The position numbers were made by a program, and so were the translations under genes. Positions 1 to 11,605 of a DNA stretch of 64,000 nt are shown one piece after another; position 1 is the first letter of the stretch, and each line of letters begins with the position of its first letter. Below the pieces are notes generated by a model. It was not told the origin of the DNA and made no database searches. It saw only the letters and a program-made list of their open reading frames with translations. The DNA comes from Platycnemis pennipes. Taxonomy: Eukaryota > Arthropoda > Insecta > Odonata > Platycnemididae. Where the stretch lies: positions 58,446,609 through 58,510,608 of the forward strand of contig OW121854.1 in assembly GCA_933228895.1 (NCBI GenBank), given 5' to 3'.

Positions 1-1239
1 TTTCAATATTGTGAAACATTTGTAATTGAGGTTAATTTTAATGGAGACGTGATTCTTACTCGTAGGAATTGAATTCCGAATTGGAATTATAATTGAAATC
101 TCTTTCACTGTGGCAAGACAATGTTAATTAATCTAAAACGATGTTTTCAGACAACTGCTGATAATTTTTTTTGCATGATAAAGCTGGTTGTGGTCTATTT
201 TAGGAACGTAACGTAAGGGGCAGAGTGAAAGTGGTTATCAGAAACATACCGAATGCTATGGCCAAGCAAGTGTGGGATTGGTTTAAGATATTTGAAATGT
301 TTAACTTCGGAAATAAATAGGCCTGATCTGAAGAAATTTAATTCCCACGCATCCTAAACATATCAACTCTTACTTTCTGCTCGGCATTATTCGCTACATT
401 TGAGAAATATGTTTCTACGACATTTAAATTGATGAAAAATAGTATTGTCTCCTTGTCCGGCAGTTGAATAAAAACAAAAACTATATAATCCTACATGGAG
501 TTTCCAGAAAGAAATTTTCTGTATTAATGCGATTACAGCAATCATACAGTAGTGATTGTATATCATTTTGAATGGAATTTAACGAAAAGAAAACAAAAAA
601 AATCTATAAAAATGTGATAAATGAAACTATTTGTGAACACCAAAAACGCTAAATTTCGCACACACTCACGAACTGAGACTATATTCATGTCCAGAATATT
701 AACTATACCCTTGACCCAGGGCCTTCCTTTTAATTCACGAAATATGACGGTGAAGAGACATTTTCGCAACCAGCTGTTACATGGTGAAAGATTATGACAT
801 TTTTTCTCTCCTACCATTCGCAAGAGAGTTCGCCTCTTGCGTCATTGACTCGTCGTATGAGGGAATCGGAATCGCAAGTGTCCTTCTGCTTTTTCTTCAG
901 AAATGACAGGAGCTCGTTGAAAACAAGCGGATGAGAAAACGGAATGCGTCTCGGACGAGGAATTGAACTGACTTGAGTGTGTGGCAATTGCCTGGCGAGG
1001 ACCATGAATGGACAGAGAATAGACGGCCTCTTTGGCGCTAGCAGATTCGGACGAATTCTCCAGAAATGACTCCTTCAAAGTCGTCGCCGGGATTCTCAGG
1101 ATACGCTCTTCTTTTGGCGCGTGACGATTAACATACGAACCCATGGTAGTCCTCGGCACTTTTCCCGGTCTCCACATGTCGACAACGTCAGAAGGAGGAA
1201 TATCGCTATTTAAGTAGCAGTTGGTGGACAGTAATCATG
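1..1239. other. no recognisable gene or element
   Basis: AT-rich sequence with no protein similarity that I recognise. Open frames on the minus strand at 811-1177 (up to 111 codons, Ser- and Glu-rich) lie in a slightly GC-richer patch. They show no domain and I could not assign splice sites to them. They could be an unrecognised exon or chance. Confidence 0.5.
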
Positions 1240-1885
1240 ATAGGCCTAGTTCATCTACATAGTACCCTGCAAGCCACCATAAAGGTGTGTGACAGGGGGT
1301 GAATTCTCGCCAAACATGCACTAAATACCATGCATAAAAAAGGATTAGTATTAATATACTAGTCTAAACTTCACTATTTAAAATAAATAAAAATAGCAAA
1401 ATAAGCTTCCAAAGACATGCTGTTAGTGGGGCTACCTTCAAGTCCTTATACCAACTCGCAGCTACCTATGCTATACATTGATTCACTCATATTGGACTTA
1501 TTCACCTCTATTCATATCCCTAATTGTGCGAGAAAAAAAGGACATTTTGAATATGTCAGTTCGGCAGTCAACTTCTCTAATTGTGTAATAATGGTCCAGT
1601 CTACCATTGTAAGTTGGGGTTCGCAAAATATTTTAACGTCATCACTGGATATATCATCTTGGAATTTATTTATGCGATTAAGCTATATTTCAACCTGCGA
1701 TCTGACAATGATTTCCATTTTATTTCATTTAATAGACTGGTTACGCTAATATAGTTATCGTACCGTCCCTTTACAAATCTTGCCGATCTTCGCTGCACAC
1801 CTTTAATTTCATTATTTAGACCGATTTCGTAGGGTTCCATATACTGGCAGCATATTCCAAATGAGGTCTAACATCTACGTTGTTA
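1240..1885 (-). mobile_element. LINE-B 3' fragment, non-LTR retrotransposon
   Basis: Read on the minus strand from about 1885, the sequence encodes VRPHLEYAASIWNPTKSV and, after a stop, VQRRSARFVKGRYDNYIS. This is the post-RT C-terminal region of a non-LTR retrotransposon polyprotein. The copy continues through a 3' UTR to a terminal block at 1240-1330, whose plus-strand text includes ctgcaagccacc and gtgtgtgacagggg. The same terminal block recurs at 12106, 37115 and 58953. The frame is broken, so this is a decayed, 5'-truncated copy. Confidence 0.75.
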
Positions 1886-1969
1886 GTTCGATAATTTAAT
1901 AGAAGGTGTCTGTTCTGCAAATTCTGAGTATGGTTGGCGTTAAAAAAACGTATGGTGTAGAATATTTTA

Positions 1970-2400
1970 ATGACAATGGAATGGACAACAGATTTTCGGG
2001 ACAATGCGGTACCGAAGGCCGTTGTTGACGGTAGAACGCTGGGTAAGCAAGGAAGAGAAATGAAAAGGTTTTAGAGTAGAATGAAGAGAGTGAGGAAGTA
2101 TTCTGAGGCAAGGGGGAAGTATTATGTATATCATTGAAACGTTCAGAAAATTCACATCAGGCTAGGTATGGAGAAACAAAGTTTATCTTAATCCGTTGAA
2201 ATCTGTAATCTGTTCAGCAGTAAAAACCATTCCCAAAGCCGCACTGATTCCAAGTTACATTCTTATATAAATGAATAGATTAAAGGGAGGTGGAAAGTAT
2301 ATTGGACTGAAGAGGGACATCGTGGGAAATAAAGGGGTCGTGTGAAGTTTTTAATGTCAATTTTCACCAACCTTCACCGGCAGAAAACTAAGAATAATCT
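1970..2400 (+). mobile_element. LINE-C 3' fragment, decayed
   Basis: The 2280-2340 stretch (ggactgaagagggacatcgt) and the ending near 2380 (cttcaccggcagaaaactaa) match the 3' ends at 21160-21260 and 22260-22350. The piece at 1990-2110 resembles the coding tail (residues like LGKQGREMK). It is interrupted by about 110 bp of unrelated sequence, so it may be two fragments. Confidence 0.5.
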
Positions 2401-2554
2401 CGTTCCAGAATGAATGGTATTTACGTTTCTGATCGTATTACGTGCCCAGTCGGGTATGCCAATAACCAATCAACTAAGATAGCATACCCAAGCCTAGAAC
2501 GCATTGTAATGTTAGCATTTATCATTTTTACCCAACAAATGGGGAATACGCCAA

Positions 2555-2795
2555 GGACTCTACGCATTAACATCCGTACGACGGACAGAGTACTGAACTA
2601 GAATGCTCTCCACAAAGCACTCAAGTAGGAGCTAGTAACCAATGAAAAATATCTGTTACTGCCGACATACAAACCCGGGTCCTCGGGGTGGGAGTCCAGT
2701 ACTCTAAACGCTGCACCAACCAAACCCTCCTAACCTTTACCCATCGGGATGGAAACCCATTACTAGCCACTACCCGATCCCAATTCTCTCAGGCT
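2555..2795 (-). mobile_element. SINE-A, tRNA-derived, minus strand
   Basis: On the minus strand this holds a pol III B-box-like block ending in a GGGTTTGT-type motif near 2680, then the family body. The body contains aaagcactcaagtagg and cggacagagtactgaac in plus-strand text. Closely matching copies lie at 26930, 50725, 14675, 32275 and 56400. No coding capacity is expected. Confidence 0.75.
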
Positions 2796-3314
2796 GATGC
2801 TATAACTCCGGTAGTATCGATATGGCCGTCACAACAGCTCATCCGAAGACATTGGACGTAAATAGTTTCCGAGAGGACGAGGAGGATGTCCAAGCCACTC
2901 CTCCACTCTCCCTCCCACTCGTCTTTCCTCACTAGACGCAGGCGAGTCTGGCGCCATCTGCGAGCTGCATCACGAACCGATCAAGGACGTGCGCGGCGGC
3001 GGCGCGTCTCATTTTCGAGACCTTGTTTCGAAGTTGCTTTCCCTCGCGCGATCGAGACGTCCGTCGCGTCGTGTGGCGTTCGTAAAAGACGCCGACGTTT
3101 GTCTTCCTACCCCTTTCTCCTTCCCCCTGCATTTCAGAGAGAATGCCTCCGACTCCCTGCCACCAGGGCAAAATTAATTGGCTGTAAGTTAATTGATGCC
3201 TAGTGGAATAGCATTTATTTAGACTAGAATATTTGAGCGCCAACAAAATTCCAATAAAACTCAATGACATCTAGCTCCTGCAGATCTTCCTAAAAATTAG
3301 CGTTAGTAATCAGC
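2796..3314. other. CpG- and GC-rich patch, no assigned gene
   Basis: From 2890 to 3175 the sequence is markedly GC-rich with many CG dinucleotides. Open frames on both strands are Arg/Ser-rich composition artefacts (105 codons + at 2886, 112 codons - at 2932). Such a patch could be a promoter or untranslated exon, but no TATA, splice or protein signal decides this. Confidence 0.4.
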
Positions 3315-3440
3315 AATCCAGGGTAGAGTGGTGGTCTGCATTTGGCCCGGAAAGCTAAGGGTCCGTGGTTCGATTCCCCGTCTAGTTTTTTCCTCTGGCA
3401 ATTTTCAACATGCTTGCCGTGTATAACGGATGAATAAAAT
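3315..3440 (+). mobile_element. tRNA-derived SINE (singleton type)
   Basis: A tRNA-like head at 3325-3390 has an A-box-like tagagtggtggtctgc and a B-box ggttcgattcccc about 45 nt apart, followed by a non-tRNA tail. It lacks a tidy cloverleaf, so it is a SINE head and not a tRNA gene. Confidence 0.6.
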
Positions 3441-3539
3441 CTTAGTACAAAGTACGCACTTCTTGTAGTCTCCCTTGGGAAAGCAACAATGACGGGAGCA
3501 AAATCTAACGAGAAACTGAAAAAAATTCGAATATCAAAG

Positions 3540-3790
3540 AATGCAGAGAATCATCATCAACATCATCATGAGTCAACTATCCTAAGATTGGTTTGACACA
3601 GCTCTCCAAGCGATTCTCTTACCAGCTAACCTATTCATATTTGTGCCAGTCTTCTCATTAACATCCATCTTGCTCCATAATTTCATTCGAGGCCTTTCTT
3701 TTCAATTTTTACCATACCATTTAATCTTCATCAGGCTATCATGTCTCAAGATATAGCCGATCACACGTTTCGTCGAAATTTGTGTCTATC
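3540..3790 (-). mobile_element. LINE-A 3' end fragment
   Basis: The plus strand begins with a (atc)n-like simple repeat (3551-3570), then gattggtttgacacagctc. This is the reverse complement of the LINE-A 3' terminus also seen at 11395, 22370, 36365 and 42350. It is decayed, with no usable frame. Confidence 0.75.
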
Positions 3791-4517
3791 GTGTAACACC
3801 GTAATATCGCTTCCGTGCATTTAGATGCGTAAGAGTAAAGCGACTCTCTTTAAAGTCATCTTCGCTACACAGACAATCATTATTTACATTAGTCTTCTAC
3901 TAATTGCGGCAGATTTTGATGAAGAGTACCCTCCCTGTTTGATATTGAATTTTCCGAAATTTTTCCTTCGTAAATTATTTCTTTCTCCAAATATGTGCGT
4001 TTACTCCTATATACACTTCTTTTCCTACCCGTTCCCCACTTATCCTGCTTTTCCTTCAACGTCATAATCTTGAAAAGAAGACACTTATGTCTAGTTTTGT
4101 GATTGGTGAGAGGTTTTTTTTTATAAAAGGTAGCCATTACTCGCCTCAACGAAAGATCAAGGAACTCCTCAATCACGTTCAGCGGGCAATTGGGATTCAC
4201 ATATTACGAGAAATTATGGGCTTCAAAAGGTGGTTTTGACCCATCAGAAATACGCGTTTGAGATTTTTGACTGAGATAACTCGCTACTTGTTCGTATTAT
4301 GCGATCCCTTGGCGTGAAATTTCAAAAAAGATCACCACGGAAGCCCCGGCGTAACTGAGTAAGCGGAGGGGTAGAATCACTTGTTTGGCTGCCTCTAACC
4401 CTCCCACTTTCAAATGTGGATGCTATTTTTGTTTAGGCGTGGGTGAAAACTAATGGCGCATCACTGTGTTAAGCCCCTGATGGATAGGTCTACCATAATT
4501 GATCATGATATGCAGAA
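3791..4517. other. no recognisable gene or element
   Basis: AT-rich sequence. Short frames (80 and 103 codons at 3825 + and 3889 -) have no recognisable domain. Confidence 0.5.
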
Positions 4518-4672
4518 TAATGAATGAAACAAACATAAAAAGGGTTGTGGTATGACGTAGGCTGTAATAGACAGAATAGACAATATGGAAGAGGAATGAA
4601 TGAAACGAACAAAAATGGGGCTGTGGTATGTTGTAGACTATAATTGAGAGAATATACAATTTGAATGGGTAA
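4518..4672. repeat. tandem duplication, 77-bp period, two copies
   Basis: The block starting aatgaatgaaac at 4518 repeats at 4595, each followed by a matching ggttgtggtatg / ggctgtggtatg segment. The two units are roughly 80 percent identical by eye. The repeat accounts for the paired open frames on the minus strand here. Confidence 0.8.
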
Positions 4673-6295
4673 AGCGACGTTAAGAATTGGAAATATGTAG
4701 ACCAAGTCTATCGGGTGAAACGGAACGCTTAGTAATAGCTTAATTTCAACTCCTTCTTATCACAATTAAAAGAATTAATACACTAAATTAAAACCAGTTC
4801 TTTAATTAAGGCAAGAATTTTCGCCACTTGTCGACGGTCGCTTTGTGATATGTGGGAATTTAGTAGAAGTTGAAAAAGGAAGTTGTAGCGTAAGTTGGGC
4901 TCAGAATAAGTAAATGAAAACTTGCGAACAAAATGTAAACCAAGGAAAGCGATCCCAACCTGATACACGATTTAGGTTTCCAGCAGCAAGAAGTCGACAT
5001 CCCAGCTATCCAAACCGCCCCCACTCACCTCGGCTGGCTGCGAGGAACAGGTTTCCTTTCTTTGCACAATGAAAGAGAGAGAGAGAGATAAGCGCTGTCA
5101 ACCTCTATCATTTCCTTCCCCGGCTTCAAGTTAAGGGGAACGAAGAAGACAGGAGAGCGTTAATGAACTTTCTCATAACCTCCCCATCAAATTACATTAC
5201 CACTTCAGTGATTTTTTTTATCCGGTAGCAATTTTCGTTCGCCGCCTCGGCCCTCAGTGACAACTCTGATTGAAACTAACAGCGAGATTGTAGAACACTA
5301 GCTCGATTAATATCATGACGCCTGGAATTTCAACTCTTTTACACTGTGCGAGTGCAACTGTAATATAAAATTGCGTTCGCATCGCATTCCACGAGTGTAA
5401 TGAGACATAGCTACAAAAATAAAATAAACATAACTGAATTTAAATTCATTACTCTTTCGTGCCGCGTTTCTTCTTGGAATGGCTCACCGCAAGGCTAGCT
5501 GACATTATGACATTATAAGTAAAGCACCTTCATGTTATATTAAAGGCTCTAAGTGAATGCATCCGTTTTATTCATTGGTCCCGCGGAATTTTTCCAAGTG
5601 ATCTCGACTTCATATCGTGAAATTTGACCTGAAATTACCACGGCTCTTATTTCTAGAACATATTTCCACAAACGTAAGGAAAAGAAACTGTGACTTTTCA
5701 AACGATTATTCGTCTTAAAAGACGGAAAAAGAAGGCCATTTACCACACCTTAGTCAGGGTCTCAAGATCAAGAGTAGTAAAGCAACTACAAATATTTGAA
5801 ACTTTGTAGTGTTAATTTAATTTAATAATTAATTGTACCCGAAGATAATGTGACTACCAAAACCAGTCGTAAAATCTTGGAATTTAACTTATTCGTGTTT
5901 AATTTCCAATAGTTCAAATAATGCCTAAGAAATTAAGGTAATTAAGATGACATAAATTGCAATCTTGAAAAACCGTTAGTGGAGGATTTTTGGTTTCTTT
6001 TAATGCCTATCAGTAGTATGAATTATTATGAAATCCCAATTTATATTTGCGATACAGACAGGAAATGGTTGCTTGGAAGGCTTATCCATATTTTCCAAGT
6101 AGAATCAAGATTTTCAGATTAGGAGTGATACATTAATAGATTGATGGCTAGGATGTTTGGGGGCTGTAATTCTTTCATGGAGAAACAATTCTGCAAGCTT
6201 AACATTAAAAAAATACATTGGCTATTTTTTTCCAAATTCAGTTCATCATGAAGTAATATTACAGCCACATTACAGCATTTGCACACCCGAACATG
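4673..6295. other. no gene seen; (GA)n microsatellite at 5074-5089
   Basis: AT-rich single-copy-looking sequence with a 16-nt GA run at 5074-5089. No coding, RNA or transposon signature is recognised. Confidence 0.5.
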
Positions 6296-6349
6296 CGAAG
6301 GTTTGCCATGGCATTTTGCCTCGAGGCAAAATGATATGGTAAACCTTCG
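6296..6349. repeat. near-perfect inverted repeat (hairpin)
   Basis: Arms of 26 nt at 6296-6321 and 6324-6349 are separated by 2 nt and match at about 23 of 26 positions. The loop-proximal part is gcattttgcct / aggcaaaatg. No clear flanking direct repeat is seen, unlike the four larger fold-backs in this window. Confidence 0.85.
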
Positions 6350-6702
6350 ACCCAAACAATATTGTCGGTATAACATCAATACTTGATAAAATAAACTGAT
6401 AGATTTGACTGACATCTTAGTTTGTGTTAGAAAATGGAAATCGAAGCATCCTACAGAAGAACCCATCTGAACTGCGAAAATAATTTCCTAATTTCACCAG
6501 AGAGAGAAAAATTCTTGAGTGTTATATTATACGCCCGTATACACAAAATACCGCAGGTGTGGAGGGCATTTTGCAATTATGTGATATTTTTTATGCCCAG
6601 AAGGTTTTGTAATACTGACTATAGGGTATGAAATATATATATTTTTTCGCCTAGCAATCACTTGCTTTAAACATGCGATGACCTTTTCTATTCAGCACTC
6701 AC

Positions 6703-6975
6703 GACAGGAGGTTGCACTCGGCTCGGAAACGATCGATGTACAACCGAAGGTAAATTAATATTTGACATGCGCATAGCCACCGCAAAGAGTAGTAACGGCA
6801 CAGTGAAGACGACGAGCAGGGAGCGGACATCACGCGACACGGGATATCTACTTATTTCCGACTCTCGCTCGTCAAAATCCATGACTGTGTACGCACTCTC
6901 CTGTGGCTTTTGAGGCGAAACCAACTCGTCGGGTCCGGCTTCTTCAGCGTCAACCCCCGCCGTAGACCTCGCCAC
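6703..6975 (-). CDS. candidate internal exon, single-pass membrane protein
   Basis: I do not recognise this protein. On the minus strand an open block of exactly 91 codons runs from an AG acceptor (ccgcag before GTG at 6975) to a GTGAGT donor after 6703, phase 0 at both ends. The frame closes just outside both splice sites. The product has an acidic, Glu/Ser-rich N-terminal part, the internal Met start MDFDERESE at residue 32, then one hydrophobic segment, SLLVVFTVPLLLFAVAM, and a basic tail. The layout would suit the start of a type II membrane protein. The acceptor has a weak pyrimidine tract, so chance remains possible. Confidence 0.3.
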
Positions 6976-7196
6976 CTGCGGCTTTCAAAATGCCTCTCTG
7001 CCATCCAAGGTTATGGGGATTCCTTATGCCAGTGAACTTGGACAGTGGACGGCCTCCGGGAGACTTTTTACGCCATATTTTTTCGCTAACAAGGATGCTT
7101 TTTGTCAATTTTTTTCACCACACTCCTCCAGCGTTGGAACGAGGGGTTGGGTGGAGGATTCTGCGCTCCTTCTTCCCATCATCCTCCTCTCCTCGA

Positions 7197-7355
7197 ATTA
7201 TGTATGCCAGCACAGAAAGAAAAAAACACACGAGCCAAATCCACAAAAATTTTTATTTTTATATTTTTGTGGATTTGGCTCGTGTTTTTTCTTTCTGTGT
7301 TATCATGTTTCGCTTCCACTCCATATCGCCTGAATCTTCAATATTATGTATGCCA
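7197..7355. mobile_element. fold-back insertion 1 with 13-bp direct repeats
   Basis: The 13-mer attatgtatgcca occurs at 7197-7209 and again at 7343-7355. Between them lies a hairpin with arms 7211-7250 and 7263-7299, identical apart from a 2-3 nt indel, and a short AT loop. It is followed by an unpaired 43-nt tail (7300-7342). The direct repeats look like a target-site duplication of a 133-bp insertion. It encodes no protein. Confidence 0.8.
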
Positions 7356-7784
7356 CTGCGGCGTGGGTAGCTTAACATGCATGGTCCACGCTTCCCGAGG
7401 CTGTGGAGGCAGCTTGGAAAAAGGGACGAGTAAAATACTGCCAGTGTATTCCCTCGATATAAATTATTTTAGCTCAAAATGACATCCAACCGGGTTGTAC
7501 ATTCGTTACGGTCACAGCGTTACATTCTCGCCAATTTACCCCCGTCTCGAAGCTGTGGCGATCTATTCTTCGAGACTTATGTTCCGCAGATCCAAACCGC
7601 CAACGAATGTTTATTCATATTTTATGAGAAAATCGCTACATTTTAAGATAATTTACTTCCAGCTAAGAAAGTCATACCAGGGTGGAAAAAAGCCAACTGA
7701 CTAACAATCTGCTCCCAGATCTTTTTCATGACTAGATTTAGGGCTGGGTAGATCAAATAAGACGTTTTGGAATCAGAATTAATA
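7356..7784. other. no recognisable gene or element
   Basis: Mixed-composition sequence. The frames here are short and featureless. Confidence 0.5.
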
Positions 7785-8390
7785 TATTTTTCTACCGGTG
7801 ACGGTAGGTCAAAATGTACTTTCAACTCTTCTCACGACCCCAGCCTTTTAAACAAAGTCTTTTTTAAGTCAGGCATACTTCCTACTTCCCATTTATCCAT
7901 CCAAACGTCTCGTTCTCCTCGTTTCCTTGTACTGCCTTCCGAACAATCTCCCTTCAATCACATTCTTCAAAACACCCTCTCTCACACCACTTATCTTTGA
8001 GGATTAGAGGAAGACAGATATTCCATCCAGAACATCTGTCATCTCCTAATTTCTTCAATAAATGAGGTTGTATTGGTAACGGGTTCAGTTTGTGGAACTG
8101 TAACATCATTAAAACAAAACTCAGAACTTTGTAAAAAAAATAGCGGAATTTCACTAAGTGCTGTGATTTCTTTTAATTCCTCAATCAACTTCCTTTCCTT
8201 TCCTACCATCTCCAGCCCTTTCTTGTGCGTCTTTCTTTCCAACTACTTTACTTTACCCTCCATACCCATATCTCAAAAGCTGTGGCCTTTTTAATCTCCT
8301 CTCCTTCCAAATCCATGTTTCCGTGCCATTAAGTGCCACACTCTGCATTAGACTTTTCACAAGTCTTTTCATTATATCATTCATAGTATT
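7785..8390 (-). mobile_element. LINE-C 3' fragment
   Basis: It starts with ctaccggtgacggtaggtc, the reverse complement of the LINE-C 3' end (see 21307, 49562). It continues as C/T-rich plus-strand text, the complement of an A/G-rich coding tail, to the ccacactctgcattagac block. It abuts a LINE-B fragment in the same orientation at about 8395. Confidence 0.65.
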
Positions 8391-8394
8391 TAAG

Positions 8395-8820
8395 GGATTA
8401 ATACATGCATCATGCACTACAGACTACTCTAAAATAGTTCCCCTACCTATCCCTTTGCTATGCTGCCTATTTTGTTCTCTTATAGTACGGGGGAAAAATG
8501 CCATTTTGAATCTATCAGTACGACAATCTATCTCTCTAATCTTATTTATCTGGTCGAATCTAGCATAATACGCTGGTGTTTTTAATATGTGCCTAACATC
8601 TTCGGTAAAGCTATCCGATTGAAATTCCTCTAATAGATTTAATCTGTACCTTAACCTACGCTCTGATAATGACTCCCACCATAATTCTTGTTTGAATTCT
8701 GAAAAACTACTCAACCTATCGTAACACCTTTTAACGAACCTAGGTGCTCTACGCTGCACACTGTCTACTTCTCTGATCAAACCCAATTCATTCGGATCCC
8801 ATACACTGGCTGCATTGGCC
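8395..8820 (-). pseudogene. LINE-B polyprotein C-terminus, truncated
   Basis: The minus-strand frame ends at a stop at 8424 and can be followed upstream to 8818: AASVWDPNELGLIREVDSVQ, then RFVKRCYDRLSS, LWWESLSERRLRYRLNL and FPRTIREQNRQ. This is the conserved region after the reverse transcriptase domain in many arthropod non-LTR retrotransposons. It has no role by itself. The catalytic RT domain (FADD box) is absent because the copy is 5'-truncated near 8820. The frame is intact over about 130 codons, so this is one of the younger LINE-B copies. The exact clade (jockey, CR1 or relative) cannot be fixed from this tail. Confidence 0.85.
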
Positions 8821-8840
8821 GGATTGGTGATTATGCAAAT

Positions 8841-9377
8841 GATTGGTGGGAATCTTAGTGTTTAATTCCATACACTGGCTTAGACCATATAACCTACACC
8901 CAAAATAAAATCAGCTAAAGAAGTAGTAGAGGTGAGTATATTGGGTGTGTCGACGGCTATGATAATTTACGTCACGTGAATCCATTGACTAAACACAAAA
9001 TTAATGATGCTACTTTGCTTATCAGACAAATTCATTCAAATATGCTTCGAAATCAGAGTTATTTTCATTGTGTTTCACAAAAGTTTCTCTTCATTTATAT
9101 GTATTCGGTTAATAAGACCGGATTCTTTTACATATTGAATAAAATCACTCATGATGTTTTGTCACGGTCGTCTTTTAGTAGCTCACCTAGAAAACTCTCA
9201 TGCTCACGTTGCGGCGTGTATCTGAGTATAAACCATATTCAGTAAGGATGTGCTTCACAAAAATCAGGTTAAAAAATAAAAGTAAATACCCAAGAGGTAA
9301 GATCGTTTGGAACGATATATTCGAGGGAATCGTTTCACAAAAGCTACGAACGATTGGTGGGAATCTTAGTGTTTAAT
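8841..9377. repeat. 26-bp direct repeats 511 bp apart
   Basis: The same 26-mer, starting gattggtgggaatcttag, is at 8841-8866 and 9352-9377. A second short repeat, ccatacactggct, occurs at about 8805 and 8868. The 485-bp interval has no recognisable element or coding sequence (the longest frame is 89 codons at 8976 +). Confidence 0.75.
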
Positions 9378-11394
9378 CTATCAGGTACATGAACTCTTGA
9401 GCAATTTATGTTATTTAAAGGGATAAAAGGCACTGAACACCTAGAGACTTGGCAAAAATTCTTTTAATTTTTCATTTTGTTACTGCTCGTTACCTCTGGA
9501 CTTTTCATGTCGGCGCGAGAGGACGTATGTCGTCGCAAGGGCCGTCCTTAGGAATACCTTAACCCCTACTATCAGTCACTGTAGATCCAAGCGGCACCCA
9601 GGCCTTCGTGGAATGCGGGACTCCTCCTCAAAGGCAAAGAACCGTCCTTGTTTAGCACCGCACGGTGATTTCATCTCTCCGCCTTAGCCACTGTGAATTC
9701 CTCGGCCGGTGTTGCCATCCTCGCCGAAAGAATTTGCATAATCATTCCCGAGCATCAGCGGTGTTTCTTCTGCCGCGACTCGCGATGATGTTTTTGTCCG
9801 CACCAACGCCCGAATAAAAATAGGTCGTTCATTACGATAAAAAAAAGATTGCTTCAACCCTATCGAAAGTTCTTTAAACTCTCTATAATGAATGTATAAT
9901 GCTGCGTGGATGCAAGCCCCACTTACTTAATGAACAAGAATTATAACTATGCTAAAATGAATTAGAAAGAGATGATGATTTTAAGGAATATGTTTAAATA
10001 ACATAAAATTCTTTTTCCAGTGGATTAGAAAAAAAAGTAATAAGGGAAGAAGGAGACTTCTGACAGGAGCACTCAATGACTGGAGATATTTTCTTAGAAT
10101 GCGGAACAATCTTGAATAAAAACATTTCGCTCTCAGTTGAAAGCTGCGAGAGAAATGAATTATAATTTATAATGTTTAATAGTATAAAATATTTACAAAA
10201 CGATGTCACAGAGCTATTCAAACGCGATCTGAACTTGAGAACACAACTTAATCCTCACGTACTCCAGTAGTTTTTAACAGTTAAATAAGTAATCCGTGCA
10301 ATAGTAAGTGAATATTCTCTTTCTTCAGACAGTAGTTGGAGAGTAATCACTCATTTAAATCTCTCAGTGACACCGATTTTAAAAGGAAAAATACAAATGG
10401 CTCAAAACTGAAGGTCAGATAGGTTGCACGTTCTGTGTTAAGGTATTGTTCAAAAGAATCGATTTTTACCCAGCATTACTATGCGGAGTAAGCATTTAGA
10501 GACCTCATGGGTGTTTTCAAGTCTGTTTTCGCACTAATAGGCGCTTCAGACCGGGAGGAAAGGTATAAGGATAGGAATGGAAGGGATGGGGTCAAGGTAC
10601 TCGCATTTAGAGACAAGGTAATGATCGTGAGCCTTTGAATATAAATACCACATAAATTTACGAGGGATTCCCTTGTTTAGACGAGGGATTCCCTTGTTTA
10701 CACGTGGAACTATCCAGGTAATCGGATCATTCAAAGAGATCAGGAGCAGTTTGAGAACTTTGTCAGGGAACAGCGACAACGAGGTTTAACAAGAGTTTCT
10801 CAACCCTTCCTTAAAACGGCGCCAAGCATTTAGCGTTTCCCCGTAAAGCGGACGGCGATCGGAAGGGCCTCTAATGGCGGAACGGCTAATGACGACTGTT
10901 TACACTTCGGGCGCTCTAAGACGTTGTCGGTCAGTCGGTTGGTGAACCGTCGTACTCGCCCACGAATAGGTTCACTGTCTGAACGGCTGATCCATTTGGA
11001 CGAAAGCGAACGGACAGAGAAACAAGAGAAGGGGGAACCAGTTCCGAAGCGACGTGAAGTTGGCATCACCAACGCGTCAAAATAAAGATGAGAAAAATCA
11101 CGTGACTTCATCAAAAATCACTGAACATTGTTGCTTCTCTTAAAATAAACTTAGAAAAAAAAACAAATAAATTAGAATTTCTAGAATTAAATAGGAGAGA
11201 TTAACTATAAACTAGGACGGTATGTACGCACGAGGAGGTAGAACTATTTAGTTACCAGGAAGTTAGGTATCGGAGTAGTTGGTATAAGTTTAAAGAGGTG
11301 GTGACCGAAAGTTAACAGCATTCACGTTGTTATGGCTACGTGGGTGGTATTATTGTTAGGGAAATGAGGAAGGCAGAAAAACCCGATGCGGATA
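9378..11394. other. no gene seen; 21-bp tandem pair at 10660-10700
   Basis: acgagggattcccttgttta occurs at 10660-10679 and 10681-10700. A GC-richer stretch at 9490-9790 and another at 10800-11050 hold only short frames. Confidence 0.5.
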
Positions 11395-11605
11395 TTCATC
11401 ATCATCATTGGTCAACAATACTAGGATTGGTTTGACGCAGCCCTCCACTCGATTCTTCTATCAGCCAACCTCTTCATATTAACGTAGTTCCCCTCTTTCA
11501 CGTTCTTTACGACCTGTTCTATGTAACTCATACGAGGCCTGCCTTTTCCATTCTTCCCGTTCACATTTCCTTCGACGATTTACTTCACCAGGCCATGCGG
11601 ATATT
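11395..11605 (-). mobile_element. LINE-A 3' end fragment
   Basis: The plus strand has the catcatcatcat-type simple repeat, then ggattggtttgacgcagcc and the ctcttcatattaacgta block, and stops in the aggccatgcgg block. This is the same 3' end as the copy at 22370. Confidence 0.8.

Noticed and set aside
842..1177. 111-codon minus frame as a gene
   Set aside because: No domain, no clear acceptor/donor pair and overlapping frames of similar length. Mentioned only as part of the unassigned region.
3540..3570. CRISPR-like or microsatellite array (atc/cat repeats)
   Set aside because: It is the simple-sequence tail of the LINE-A 3' end. No spacer-repeat structure exists.
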